A stretch of DNA of 64,000 bases, taken from NCBI GenBank assembly GCA_016708955.1, contig JADJES010000001.1:62001-126000 (forward strand), in the 5' to 3' direction. The notes beneath the pieces are model-generated. The model had not been told where the DNA came from, made no database searches, and saw only the letters and a list, made by a program, of their open reading frames with translations. This DNA comes from Nitrosomonas sp. Its GTDB lineage: Bacteria > Pseudomonadota > Gammaproteobacteria > Burkholderiales > Nitrosomonadaceae. Position numbers and translations under genes: made by a program. Below are positions 14,587-21,188 of this stretch, piece after piece. Position 1 is the stretch's first letter. Every line of letters begins with the position of its first letter.

Positions 14587-15309
14587 ATGCTCACCCCACT
14601 TCAGCCGCCTCTAACCGCCCCACAGCAAAATCATCTTCTGGCTGCCTTGCCAGCTGAAGTTCAGAGCCGTTTGTTTCCAGCTCTTGAGCTGGTGTCACTG
14701 CCGCTTGGTAAGGTCTTGTATGAATCCGGAGACACTTTGCGCCATGTCTATTTTCCGACCGACTCTATCGTATCGCTGCTCTACGTGATGGAAAGCGGCG
14801 CATCAGCGGAAATTTCTGTGGTCGGTAACGATGGCCTTATCGGCATTGCTTTATTTATGGGAGGTGAAAGCACACCGAGCCGGGGAGTCGTACAAAGTGC
14901 CGGCCATGCCTACCGGCTGCTGGGATCGCGGCTCAAAGAAGAATTCAATCGCCACACGGGTTTTTTACTACTGATGCTACGCTATACACAGGCCTTGATT
15001 ACACAAATGGCCCAGACGGCAGTGTGCAATCGTCATCATTCCATTGACCAGCAACTGTGCCGCTGGCTTCTGCTTTCGCTGGATCGTTTGCCGGACAACC
15101 AATTGACTATGACTCAGGAATTGATCGCCAACATGCTAGGCGTGCGTCGTGAGGGCGTCACCGATGCGGCTGGTAGGTTGCAAAAACTCGGCGTGATCGA
15201 ATACAACCGCGGACATATCACGGTATTGGATCGGCCCAAACTGGAGCAGCTGAGTTGCGAATGTTACGCCGTAGTCAAACGAGAAACTGATCGCTTGTTG
15301 CCAGAATAA
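14587..15309 (+). CDS. Crp/Fnr family transcriptional regulator, paralogue 1
   Basis: 240 residues from the ATG at 14587, chosen because GGAGG sits five bases before it; the frame is open further upstream. The N-terminal cyclic-nucleotide-binding-like beta barrel contains GKVLYESGDTLRHVYFPTDS and VVGNDGLIGIALFMGG. The C-terminal winged helix includes MTQELIANMLGVRREGVTDA (about 178-197) and a wing GVIEYNRGHITVLDR. There is no Fnr-type cysteine cluster, so an iron-sulfur sensor is unlikely. The first helix lacks the CRP R-E-x-x-R recognition pattern; it reads RREGVTDA. It probably binds the TGTGCG-N4-CGCACA sites, one of which lies in front of it. Confidence 0.85.
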   Translation: MLTPLQPPLTAPQQNHLLAALPAEVQSRLFPALELVSLPLGKVLYESGDTLRHVYFPTDSIVSLLYVMESGASAEISVVGNDGLIGIALFMGGESTPSRGVVQSAGHAYRLLGSRLKEEFNRHTGFLLLMLRYTQALITQMAQTAVCNRHHSIDQQLCRWLLLSLDRLPDNQLTMTQELIANMLGVRREGVTDAAGRLQKLGVIEYNRGHITVLDRPKLEQLSCECYAVVKRETDRLLPE

Positions 15310-15406
15310 TTCATTACCTATATTCAATAACTTGTTGACAAAATCACCGTAATTACCAGGCACATTATACTTGTCAGAAAAATACAAGTATTTCTGCACA
15401 TTTTTG

Positions 15407-15422
15407 TGTGCTGTAGCGCACG
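15407..15422 (+). promoter_or_regulatory. Palindromic operator, site 10 (TGTGCTGTAGCGCACG)
   Basis: Good match to the 16-bp palindrome. TAGTCT (15444-15449) follows after 21 bp. It is 100 bp before the second Crp/Fnr gene. Confidence 0.65.
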
Positions 15423-15521
15423 GACAATTGTATGACTGTCGTCTAGTCTGCACGGAGTGGAGTGTTTTTATATCTTCCGTGTACTGCTTTGTTCATTATT
15501 CGCGTTATAGGATAAATAAAA

Positions 15522-16226
15522 ATGTCAGCAGTAATACCTGTAGTAACCAATCACCTAATCAGCTGTTTGTTACGTGAGGAACGAAACAGGTTCTTGCAGC
15601 ATTGCGAGCCGGTAGAGCTGGTTTTTGGCGATATTTTGTGTGAGTTGGATCAGCCCATCCAGTATGTATACTTTCCCCTTGCCGGCTTCATCTCGCTGGT
15701 GATATCAATGGAAGGCCATCAACCGCTGGAAGTAGGATTAATCGGTAATGAAGGCATGCTCGGCGTGACACTCGCGCTGGAAGTCGCTGATGCACCACTG
15801 AAGGCGGTGGTGCAAGGCTCTGGCAGTGCGCTACGGATGACAGCCGCACAATTTCAGCACGAGTTGCGCAACAGTCCCTGCATGTTATCCACACTCAACC
15901 GCTATCTGTATGTATTGGTGATGCAATTGTCGCAAACCGCTGCTTGTACCCATTTCCATGAGATTGAACCGCGCCTGGCGCGCTGGTTGCTGATGACGCA
16001 TGACCGCGCGCATGCTGATCATTTCCATCTCACGCAAGAATACCTCGCCAACATGCTCGGGGTACGCAGAAGTAGCATCACCATCGCTGCGGGCAAGATG
16101 CAACAGCAAAAGCTCATCAGTTATATCCGTGGTGACATCAATATCCTTGATCGCAAGGCTCTCGAAGCGGCTTCTTGCGCGTGTTACAACATACTGAACG
16201 ATCACTACGTCAGATTGTTTCCTTAA
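15522..16226 (+). CDS. Crp/Fnr family transcriptional regulator, paralogue 2
   Basis: 234 residues and paralogous to the gene just upstream. The effector domain contains GDILCELDQPIQYVYFPLAG and LIGNEGMLGVTLALEV; the HTH contains LTQEYLANMLGVRRSSITIA and the wing KLISYIRGDINILDR. There is no cysteine cluster of Fnr type. The HTH recognition segment differs from paralogue 1 (RRSSITIA against RREGVTDA), so the two may bind overlapping but distinct site sets. It has its own operator. Confidence 0.85.
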   Translation: MSAVIPVVTNHLISCLLREERNRFLQHCEPVELVFGDILCELDQPIQYVYFPLAGFISLVISMEGHQPLEVGLIGNEGMLGVTLALEVADAPLKAVVQGSGSALRMTAAQFQHELRNSPCMLSTLNRYLYVLVMQLSQTAACTHFHEIEPRLARWLLMTHDRAHADHFHLTQEYLANMLGVRRSSITIAAGKMQQQKLISYIRGDINILDRKALEAASCACYNILNDHYVRLFP

Positions 16227-16305
16227 TCCTATTTTCCTCTCAGCCTCCCATTTCGCATCTTCTTTGTTTGACCTCCGGAATAATCTAACTAGGAAATAAG
16301 GGCTA

Positions 16306-16321
16306 TGTACGATAACGCACA
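16306..16321 (+). promoter_or_regulatory. Palindromic operator, site 11 (TGTACGATAACGCACA)
   Basis: Strong match to the consensus. A clear -10-like GATAAT (16343-16348) follows after 21 bp. It is 77 bp before the DUF4398 lipoprotein gene and is the clearest example of the site-to-promoter spacing. Confidence 0.7.
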
Positions 16322-16397
16322 GAATTGCTCACTGAGTCTGATGATAATGATCGCAAGGTTGAATGCTACGCCGAAAATTCCATTTAGGAGAATTAAC

Positions 16398-16814
16398 ATG
16401 ACTCATAGACTTACAAGAATGAAAGTAATCGGCGTGCACGGATCACTGCTGCAGCTTATAACCGCCGTTGCGATTCTGTTCTCACTCGTTGCTTGTGCGA
16501 CAGTTCCGCAACCTCCAAACCAAGAACTCGCAGCTGCAGAAACGGCAATTAATAGTGCCGATCAAGCGCGCGCCGTGGACTATGCATCCGCTGAACTGCA
16601 GGAAGCGCGTACAAAACTTGCCGCAGCTCGCGCTGCTGTTCAGCAGGAAAAAATGATCCTGGCCCAGCAACTCGCCGAACAGTCCCGTGTTGATGCCGAA
16701 TTAGCTTTAGCCAAGGCTGAAGCAATCAAAGCCAAAGAAATCAACGATGAAATGATGAAAAGTACCGACGTCATGAAGCAGGAAATGCAACGCAATACGG
16801 GAGATAAACAATGA
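16398..16814 (+). CDS. DUF4398 lipoprotein
   Basis: 138 residues from the ATG at 16398 (TTTAGGAG upstream; the longer open frame runs through the operator and is not a gene start). The signal peptide ends in a lipobox LVAC (Cys33). The rest is one long Ala/Glu-rich helix with the DUF4398 pattern ELAAAETAINSADQARAVDY. It overlaps the following OmpA-family gene by 4 bp (ATGA), so the two are coupled and probably act together at the outer membrane. Confidence 0.85.
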   Translation: MTHRLTRMKVIGVHGSLLQLITAVAILFSLVACATVPQPPNQELAAAETAINSADQARAVDYASAELQEARTKLAAARAAVQQEKMILAQQLAEQSRVDAELALAKAEAIKAKEINDEMMKSTDVMKQEMQRNTGDKQ

Positions 16815-17632
16815 ACACGCAAATCTATCGATTTAAAAAATTGATCGCCATCACGTTAACTCCCGTTATTTTTGCTGCGTGCTCGGCGGGACCGATAAAG
16901 CCGGAAGGCGCCGACATGGCTCGGAACAATTTGATACAACTACAATCTGATCCGCAACTGGCCAGCCGCGCACCGGTTGCGATTCAGGAAGCCGAACTTG
17001 CCGTGCGTGCTGCAGAAGTACCGCAAGAAGATGTGGAACTAGGGAGGCATCTGGTGTTTATGGCTGATCGCAAGATCGCTATTGCCACGTACCAGGCACA
17101 AAGCCGTTTGTCAGAAGATCAACGCAAAATGCTCAGTGAACAACGCGATAACGCGCGTCTTGATTCGCGCACACGCGAAGCCGACAGAGCGCATATGGAT
17201 GCTGAGATAGCACGGCAACAGGCCGCGGATCTGCAAAGACAGATTGCGGAGTTGAATGCCAAAGATACAGACCGTGGTCTGGTTGTAACGCTCGGTGATC
17301 TGCTGTTTGATACTGGAAAGGCTACGCTCAAGGGCGGCACAATTGGGCATCTTAACAAGCTCGCCGCTTTTCTGAATCAGTATCCGGATCGCACAGTAAT
17401 GATAGAAGGTCATACTGACAATGTTGGCAGCGAAGACTTTAACTTAGGCTTGTCGCAACGGCGGGCTAATTCGGTGATGACCTATCTGATCCACCAGGGT
17501 GTCGCTTCTAACCGGCTCACGGCATATGGTAAAGGTGAAAACTTTGCAATCAGCGACAACGAATCCGCAACGGGTCGTCAGCAAAACCGTCGCGTTGAAA
17601 TCATCATCTCAAACACCGCCGCTGGACAATAG
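16811..17632 (+). CDS. OmpA-family lipoprotein with DUF4398-like N-terminus
   Basis: 273 residues. The lipobox FAAC (Cys24) is followed by a helical DUF4398-like segment (about 30-145), then an OmpA C-terminal peptidoglycan-binding domain (about 155-268). The latter has LLFDTGKATL, IEGHTDNVGSEDFNLGLSQR and GKGENFAISDNESATGRQQN, followed by RRVE, the residues that bind diaminopimelate-type peptidoglycan. It would anchor the outer membrane to the wall. It is the second gene of the two-gene operon from operator 11, closed by a strong terminator. Confidence 0.9.
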   Translation: MNTQIYRFKKLIAITLTPVIFAACSAGPIKPEGADMARNNLIQLQSDPQLASRAPVAIQEAELAVRAAEVPQEDVELGRHLVFMADRKIAIATYQAQSRLSEDQRKMLSEQRDNARLDSRTREADRAHMDAEIARQQAADLQRQIAELNAKDTDRGLVVTLGDLLFDTGKATLKGGTIGHLNKLAAFLNQYPDRTVMIEGHTDNVGSEDFNLGLSQRRANSVMTYLIHQGVASNRLTAYGKGENFAISDNESATGRQQNRRVEIIISNTAAGQ

Positions 17633-17667
17633 ATACAATAGAATCATGACATAAGTATGTTGTTAGA

Positions 17668-17702
17668 AAGCCTGCTCAGTACTACTGAGCAGGCTTTTTT
17701 TG
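17668..17702 (+). terminator. Rho-independent terminator of the DUF4398-OmpA operon
   Basis: AAGCCTGCTCAGT pairs with ACTGAGCAGGCTT and is followed by a run of T residues. It lies 36 bp after the OmpA-family stop codon. Confidence 0.9.
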
Positions 17703-17775
17703 CTACAAGGTAACCTCACTCTGCCACAACCAAGAATCCGAGTAATTCACCCATCCAGAACTCTGATTGCCCCTT

Positions 17776-17897
17776 CCTTAAGGAAACTCTGAATAACTGT
17801 CATATGTCATTCCGAACAAAGTGAGGAATCTTTGGCAATCAATACTACAGATTTCACGCTATGCTCGAAATGACAGTTATTCAGAGTATCCTTAAGG
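17776..17897. repeat. Miniature inverted repeat, family B, copy 2
   Basis: About 122 bp with inverted ends CCTTAAGGAAACTCTGAATA and the complementary TTATTCAGAGTATCCTTAAGG. The interior is shared with 878-977. It is non-coding. A matching family-B end is found at 59392-59412 next to suspect sequence. Confidence 0.8.
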
Positions 17898-17943
17898 AAT
17901 GAATCATTGGCTTGGAAAGGGAGACGCATTTGATTCCCCTGGC

Positions 17944-18984
17944 TCACTTACTCGATTTTTTCTGCAAATTTTTGTTCAACTGCCGCAAGTTTTTGATCAT
18001 TACCTTTTTCATTTGCTCGCGACCTATTGCGTGTTTCAAACTGCTGCCAATGCCGCCAACCTGATCGGTGGAGCTGCGGGTGGAATAAAACATCAGCGTG
18101 CCGTCTTTATAGGGTATGCCGCCTGCCACAACATGACTGGAGTTATAGGAATGACCCACGTAAAACTGTCTGTGCAGAATGATGCCGCCCTCAGCGCCCG
18201 CGGCAATGACACGATGGCTTAAGATTGCGGTGGGCCGGTCCTCGACGATACGGTTCATCCAGAAAAACTGCTCGGTTGCAGACTTGGGTAAACCCGCAGG
18301 GTAATTCAGCCAGCCCTGTTGCAGTTGCGGAAAATAGTGCACCCAGGTTTTGCTATTAACCGCGTCTGTACGCAATTCCGTAGCCGGGTCGGCATTGCTG
18401 CCGCCGCGGCTATAGGCAGAGACCCCTGCCAAGCCGCTTTTGCGATAGTCTTTCCAGCGCTGCAGCAGGATCTCCCGATACTTTTGCGAAGCGGTTTTCA
18501 GCAGTATTTTTTTATCGATATCATCCGGTTTGGGTAGTAACGCCTGCAAGGTTTCGATTTCCTGTTTCGACAAGTTAAATTTGTTACCGGGTTCTGCTTT
18601 CAAAAAAGCTTTGGCTTCATCAAGCTGTTTTTCGCTAAATGCAAATTTCCTGAAAGTATTGATATCGGCATTGTCCGGAATCAGCCCTGAAGCGGTGATG
18701 TTGCTGTCCTGTATTATCAGGTTGCCGCGCTTCAGATACTCGAGAACTTGCGCTAACTGCACCGGCATATACATGACGACACCAATCGCCAGCTCTTTCT
18801 GGCTGGTTTCACTGACTTCGTAGGTGACAATTTCACCGCGATCAAGTTGGCTAATTTTCTCACCGCTGATGCCGAAGTTTTCCAGGAACTGTTGCGCGTT
18901 GGGCACGTTTTGCGCCCATAACAGTTGGCTGAATAGTGCGCACAGGAACAATGTAGCTTGCAGCGAACGTTTGCAGAAAAACAT
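17944..18984 (-). CDS. Secreted/periplasmic protein of unknown function
   Basis: 346 residues with a signal peptide (FLCALFSQLLWAQ, cleavage near residue 24). No catalytic motif is recognised. Distinct blocks are FGISGEKISQLDRGEIVTYE near the N-terminus, YREILLQRWKDYRKSGLAG and VSAYSRGGSNADP in the middle, and ILHRQFYVGHSYNSSHVVAG near the C-terminus. It ends in a very basic KKSSK tail. It is encoded alone. I cannot assign a function. Confidence 0.7.
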   Translation of the reverse strand: MFFCKRSLQATLFLCALFSQLLWAQNVPNAQQFLENFGISGEKISQLDRGEIVTYEVSETSQKELAIGVVMYMPVQLAQVLEYLKRGNLIIQDSNITASGLIPDNADINTFRKFAFSEKQLDEAKAFLKAEPGNKFNLSKQEIETLQALLPKPDDIDKKILLKTASQKYREILLQRWKDYRKSGLAGVSAYSRGGSNADPATELRTDAVNSKTWVHYFPQLQQGWLNYPAGLPKSATEQFFWMNRIVEDRPTAILSHRVIAAGAEGGIILHRQFYVGHSYNSSHVVAGGIPYKDGTLMFYSTRSSTDQVGGIGSSLKHAIGREQMKKVMIKNLRQLNKNLQKKSSK

Positions 18985-19110
18985 ACTGACTCCTTGCCGG
19001 TGAATCGATTCTGGAAATAATAAAAATGCTATTCAGTAATGCGCGATAGATAGCGTTTTGCCGTGTTTGACTGACGATAGGTGGTTAATCGTGCTTTTTT
19101 CATAATCCCT

Positions 19111-19430
19111 CTATTCGCACTTAACAACCAGCAGCACACCGCGTGCACGCAGGTCATACAGGCTAGCTAATCCGCTCTGCATCACGACTTCTGGTGCGGG
19201 ATGGCAACTTTCTTTACTGATCTTCTCGAGTGCGGCGTGACCGGTACAATTTGTGGTTTTCAGCAAAATGAATCTGGTCGTTACTATCTCGAAATACCAA
19301 TAAAACGGTTTCTTTGGGTGCTATCCGGATACGCGGGCCGATTCGGTGCACTGGCCAGTTATAGTGCAGATTCGCGAGGACTGGATTCAGAATCGGACGT
19401 TGCCTAAATAAATCTCCGGTGCGATCAATT
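19111..19430 (-). pseudogene. HvfC/BufC-like (DUF2063) gene, C-terminal fragment with frameshift
   Basis: In one frame the sequence reads ILNPVLANLHYNWPVHRIGP and ETVLLVFRDSNDQIHFAE. In another, after a shift near 19260, it reads GHAALEKISKESCHPAPEVV and GLASLYDLRARGVLLVV to a stop at 19111. These are the C-terminal segments of DUF2063 proteins, the HvfC/BufC partners of MNIO enzymes (WPVHRI, LLV-RD, LRARGVLL). The N-terminal two thirds is missing and the fragment joins directly to the 5' part of the MNIO gene. Confidence 0.65.
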
Positions 19431-19763
19431 CTATCCCACATAGAGGTGCCCCTCATCGGAACAGTATGAAAGATGCTCGGTATAAAGCACCGCTTGATGT
19501 TGATCAAGGAATTGACGAATTTTGTGTAATAGCACTTCATCAAGTGGTAATGGACTGCCTATGGAAAGTGACAGGCCGTGGCAGACAAAAGGATAGCGTT
19601 CGGTAAAGCTGCGCAATTCATGCCCCGGAAGTCCGCCAATGTCAATCCAGTTCTCTGGGGCAATTTCAAAGAACGAAATAGCCGCCGGAACAGCGCTTTT
19701 GAGCTCAGGAATAAGTTCTCGCCTGAAGCCTAATCCCGCACAGGTAAGATGTTTAGCATTCAT
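19431..19763 (-). pseudogene. MNIO (DUF692, HvfB/BufB-like) gene, 5' fragment
   Basis: 110 codons starting MNAKHLTCAGLGFRRELIPE, with FFEIAPENWIDIGG and LSLSIGSPLPLDE and ending TEHLSYCSDEGHLYVG. These are the first strands of the DUF692 TIM barrel (E-x-x-P-E-N-W; HGLSLSIG; EHLSY). The full enzyme is about 280 residues, so more than half is lost; the reading then runs into a DUF2063 fragment. MNIO enzymes modify cysteines in RiPP precursors. An hvfA-like precursor lies just upstream on the same strand. Confidence 0.8.
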
Positions 19764-19794
19764 GACAAATACACAATTATTTCTTGATCAAAAT

Positions 19795-19837
19795 TAAAAA
19801 AGGCTCCTGGCATGAAAATTAATTCGTGCCAAGAACC
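19795..19837 (-). terminator. Stem-loop terminator/attenuator between precursor and MNIO fragment
   Basis: On the minus strand GGTTCTTGGCACGAA pairs with a complementary TTCATGCCAGGAGCC and is followed by TTTTTT. It sits 53 bp after the precursor stop and before the MNIO fragment, so most transcripts of the precursor would end here. Such a hairpin could set a high precursor-to-enzyme ratio. Confidence 0.75.
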
Positions 19838-19889
19838 TGGCTTCACTTGCGTGATACATGATGATTTAATTTAACCGAGACAGAATAGC

Positions 19890-20282
19890 TTAATAGCCTT
19901 TTTTATCACCATGCGATTTATCACCACCGCTTTTACCACTTTTCATTCTGCTTTTTTCCATTTCATCTTTGTCGATAGCCCCATCTTTGTTGCTGTCCAT
20001 CCGCTCAAACTTGAGATCGTGGTGCTTGGTCCATTCTTCCTTGGTGATCTTGCCATCCTTATTGGTGTCCGCCATGGCGGCACCGCACTTACCTTCACCT
20101 GCTTTACTCTCACCCGTTTTCTTATCCTCATCATAAGTATGGGCTTGAGCTACCATATAGCCTTTTTCCAAAGATTGTATCGCAAATGGATTTTCAGCAG
20201 CAGAAGCTGTTGACGCGAAACCGAGCGTTGCAGCAAAAGCAGAACCTACTGCGGCAGAAATGATTGATTTACTTTTAGACAT
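19890..20282 (-). CDS. HvfA/BufA-like RiPP precursor carrying two EF-hands
   Basis: 130 residues. A Sec signal peptide ends near TASA-AENP (about residue 29). The next part, AENPFAIQSLEKGYMVAQAH, is the conserved core entry of HvfA-type precursors, followed by a single EGKCG motif (63-67, Cys66), the kind of cysteine that MNIO enzymes convert to a metal-binding heterocycle. The C-terminal half carries two canonical EF-hand loops, DTNKDGKITKEE (72-83) and DSNKDGAIDKDE (96-107), then a Lys/Gly/His tail. The modifying operon downstream is broken, so the peptide may now be unmodified or matured by an enzyme encoded elsewhere. An alternative reading is simply an EF-hand periplasmic protein. Confidence 0.75.
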   Translation of the reverse strand: MSKSKSIISAAVGSAFAATLGFASTASAAENPFAIQSLEKGYMVAQAHTYDEDKKTGESKAGEGKCGAAMADTNKDGKITKEEWTKHHDLKFERMDSNKDGAIDKDEMEKSRMKSGKSGGDKSHGDKKGY

Positions 20283-20976
20283 GATATCTCCTCACTAATT
20301 GAATGAATAGAACGTTACTGCGCACCGAAGAATCCGGTGTTTAATTGATTGAAAAACAAAGCCGATTGCTCTCATGAGGCTACATAACTTATTCATGATT
20401 TCTTTTGCACGCACTTTGATTAGCGACCAATTATCTGCTGCGTGACATGCCGCTTTCGCAACATGCCGCTTTGCTGGATTAGGAGGGTACTTAGCATTTT
20501 TACTTATATGGATGCACGTTTTATTTAGAACATTCTTTACGCTATCAATACCACAAGTCTCCACAGTGGCGATCATCCCGGATTAATCGTGTCAACTCTG
20601 TTCGCTAACGCACGCTAATAAAAAATATTGAGAAATCGAATTTACTGAAATTTCCCCGGTCATATTTGGTAGCCGGCTGACCAGTCAGATAAAACAGCAG
20701 TTCGATGAATTTTCTTGACCAGCAGGATGTGCGCAGAAGAACGGGCGATAGTGATACGCGCAACTAAGTAACGATTGAGCATTTAGAAAGAATAACTACG
20801 ATGGCTGAACCGTTCTTCTTTCATTTCTGGTTTACGCTTACTCTTACTCTCTGTTCGGCAACGAACAGATTAAGGTCACATCGTGCTGTAATCTATACAA
20901 TAGGGTAGCCGGAATTGCCGATTTATTCTAAATGGAACGAATTTTGATTGCCTGCCAAATTGAAGGAGAAATACAA
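20283..20976. other. Non-coding stretch upstream of the precursor gene
   Basis: About 690 bp without a convincing gene. It holds a degenerate operator (20599) and AT-rich DNA. A 93-codon minus-strand frame at 20295-20576 has unusual composition and no recognisable family, and I do not call it. Confidence 0.5.
20599..20614 (-). promoter_or_regulatory. Weak palindromic operator, site 12 (TGTTCGCTAACGCACG)
   Basis: Related to the 16-bp palindrome with two mismatches. Unlike most other sites it has no clear -10 hexamer at the expected distance in either direction. It is 317 bp upstream of the hvfA-like gene. Confidence 0.35.
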
Positions 20977-21144
20977 ATGATTTTTTTAAAACATTTATAA
21001 CATTAATATTTTTCATGATTTTCCTCACAGATCATTGCACTTCTCGCCTGCGGCAAGCAGCATTCGGCAAAGACGATGGGAAAAATAAATGAGGCATTCT
21101 GGAAAGCAGGGGGTGCCAGCAATAAAAAGATCATCGGTGGATAA
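20977..21144 (+). pseudogene. Small lipoprotein remnant, entericidin-like
   Basis: GAAGGAG precedes an ATG at 20977. With frameshift correction the sequence reads a hydrophobic signal segment (KTFITLIFFMIF), a lipobox-like LLACGK and then GKINEAFWKAGGASNKKIIGG. As it stands the reading is broken after a few codons. Entericidin-like small lipoproteins have this layout, but the match is loose. Confidence 0.3.
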
Positions 21145-21188
21145 AATATCAGCGTCATTGAACAGATTTAGCGGCAGGTTGTTGTGTG

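Noticed and set aside
19201..19407. Plus-strand frame across the hvfC fragment
   Set aside because: It is the reverse strand of the decayed gene and has no independent support.
20295..20576. 93-codon minus-strand open frame upstream of the hvfA-like gene
   Set aside because: No recognisable domain, odd composition, no ribosome-binding site, and it lies in the likely promoter region of the precursor gene.
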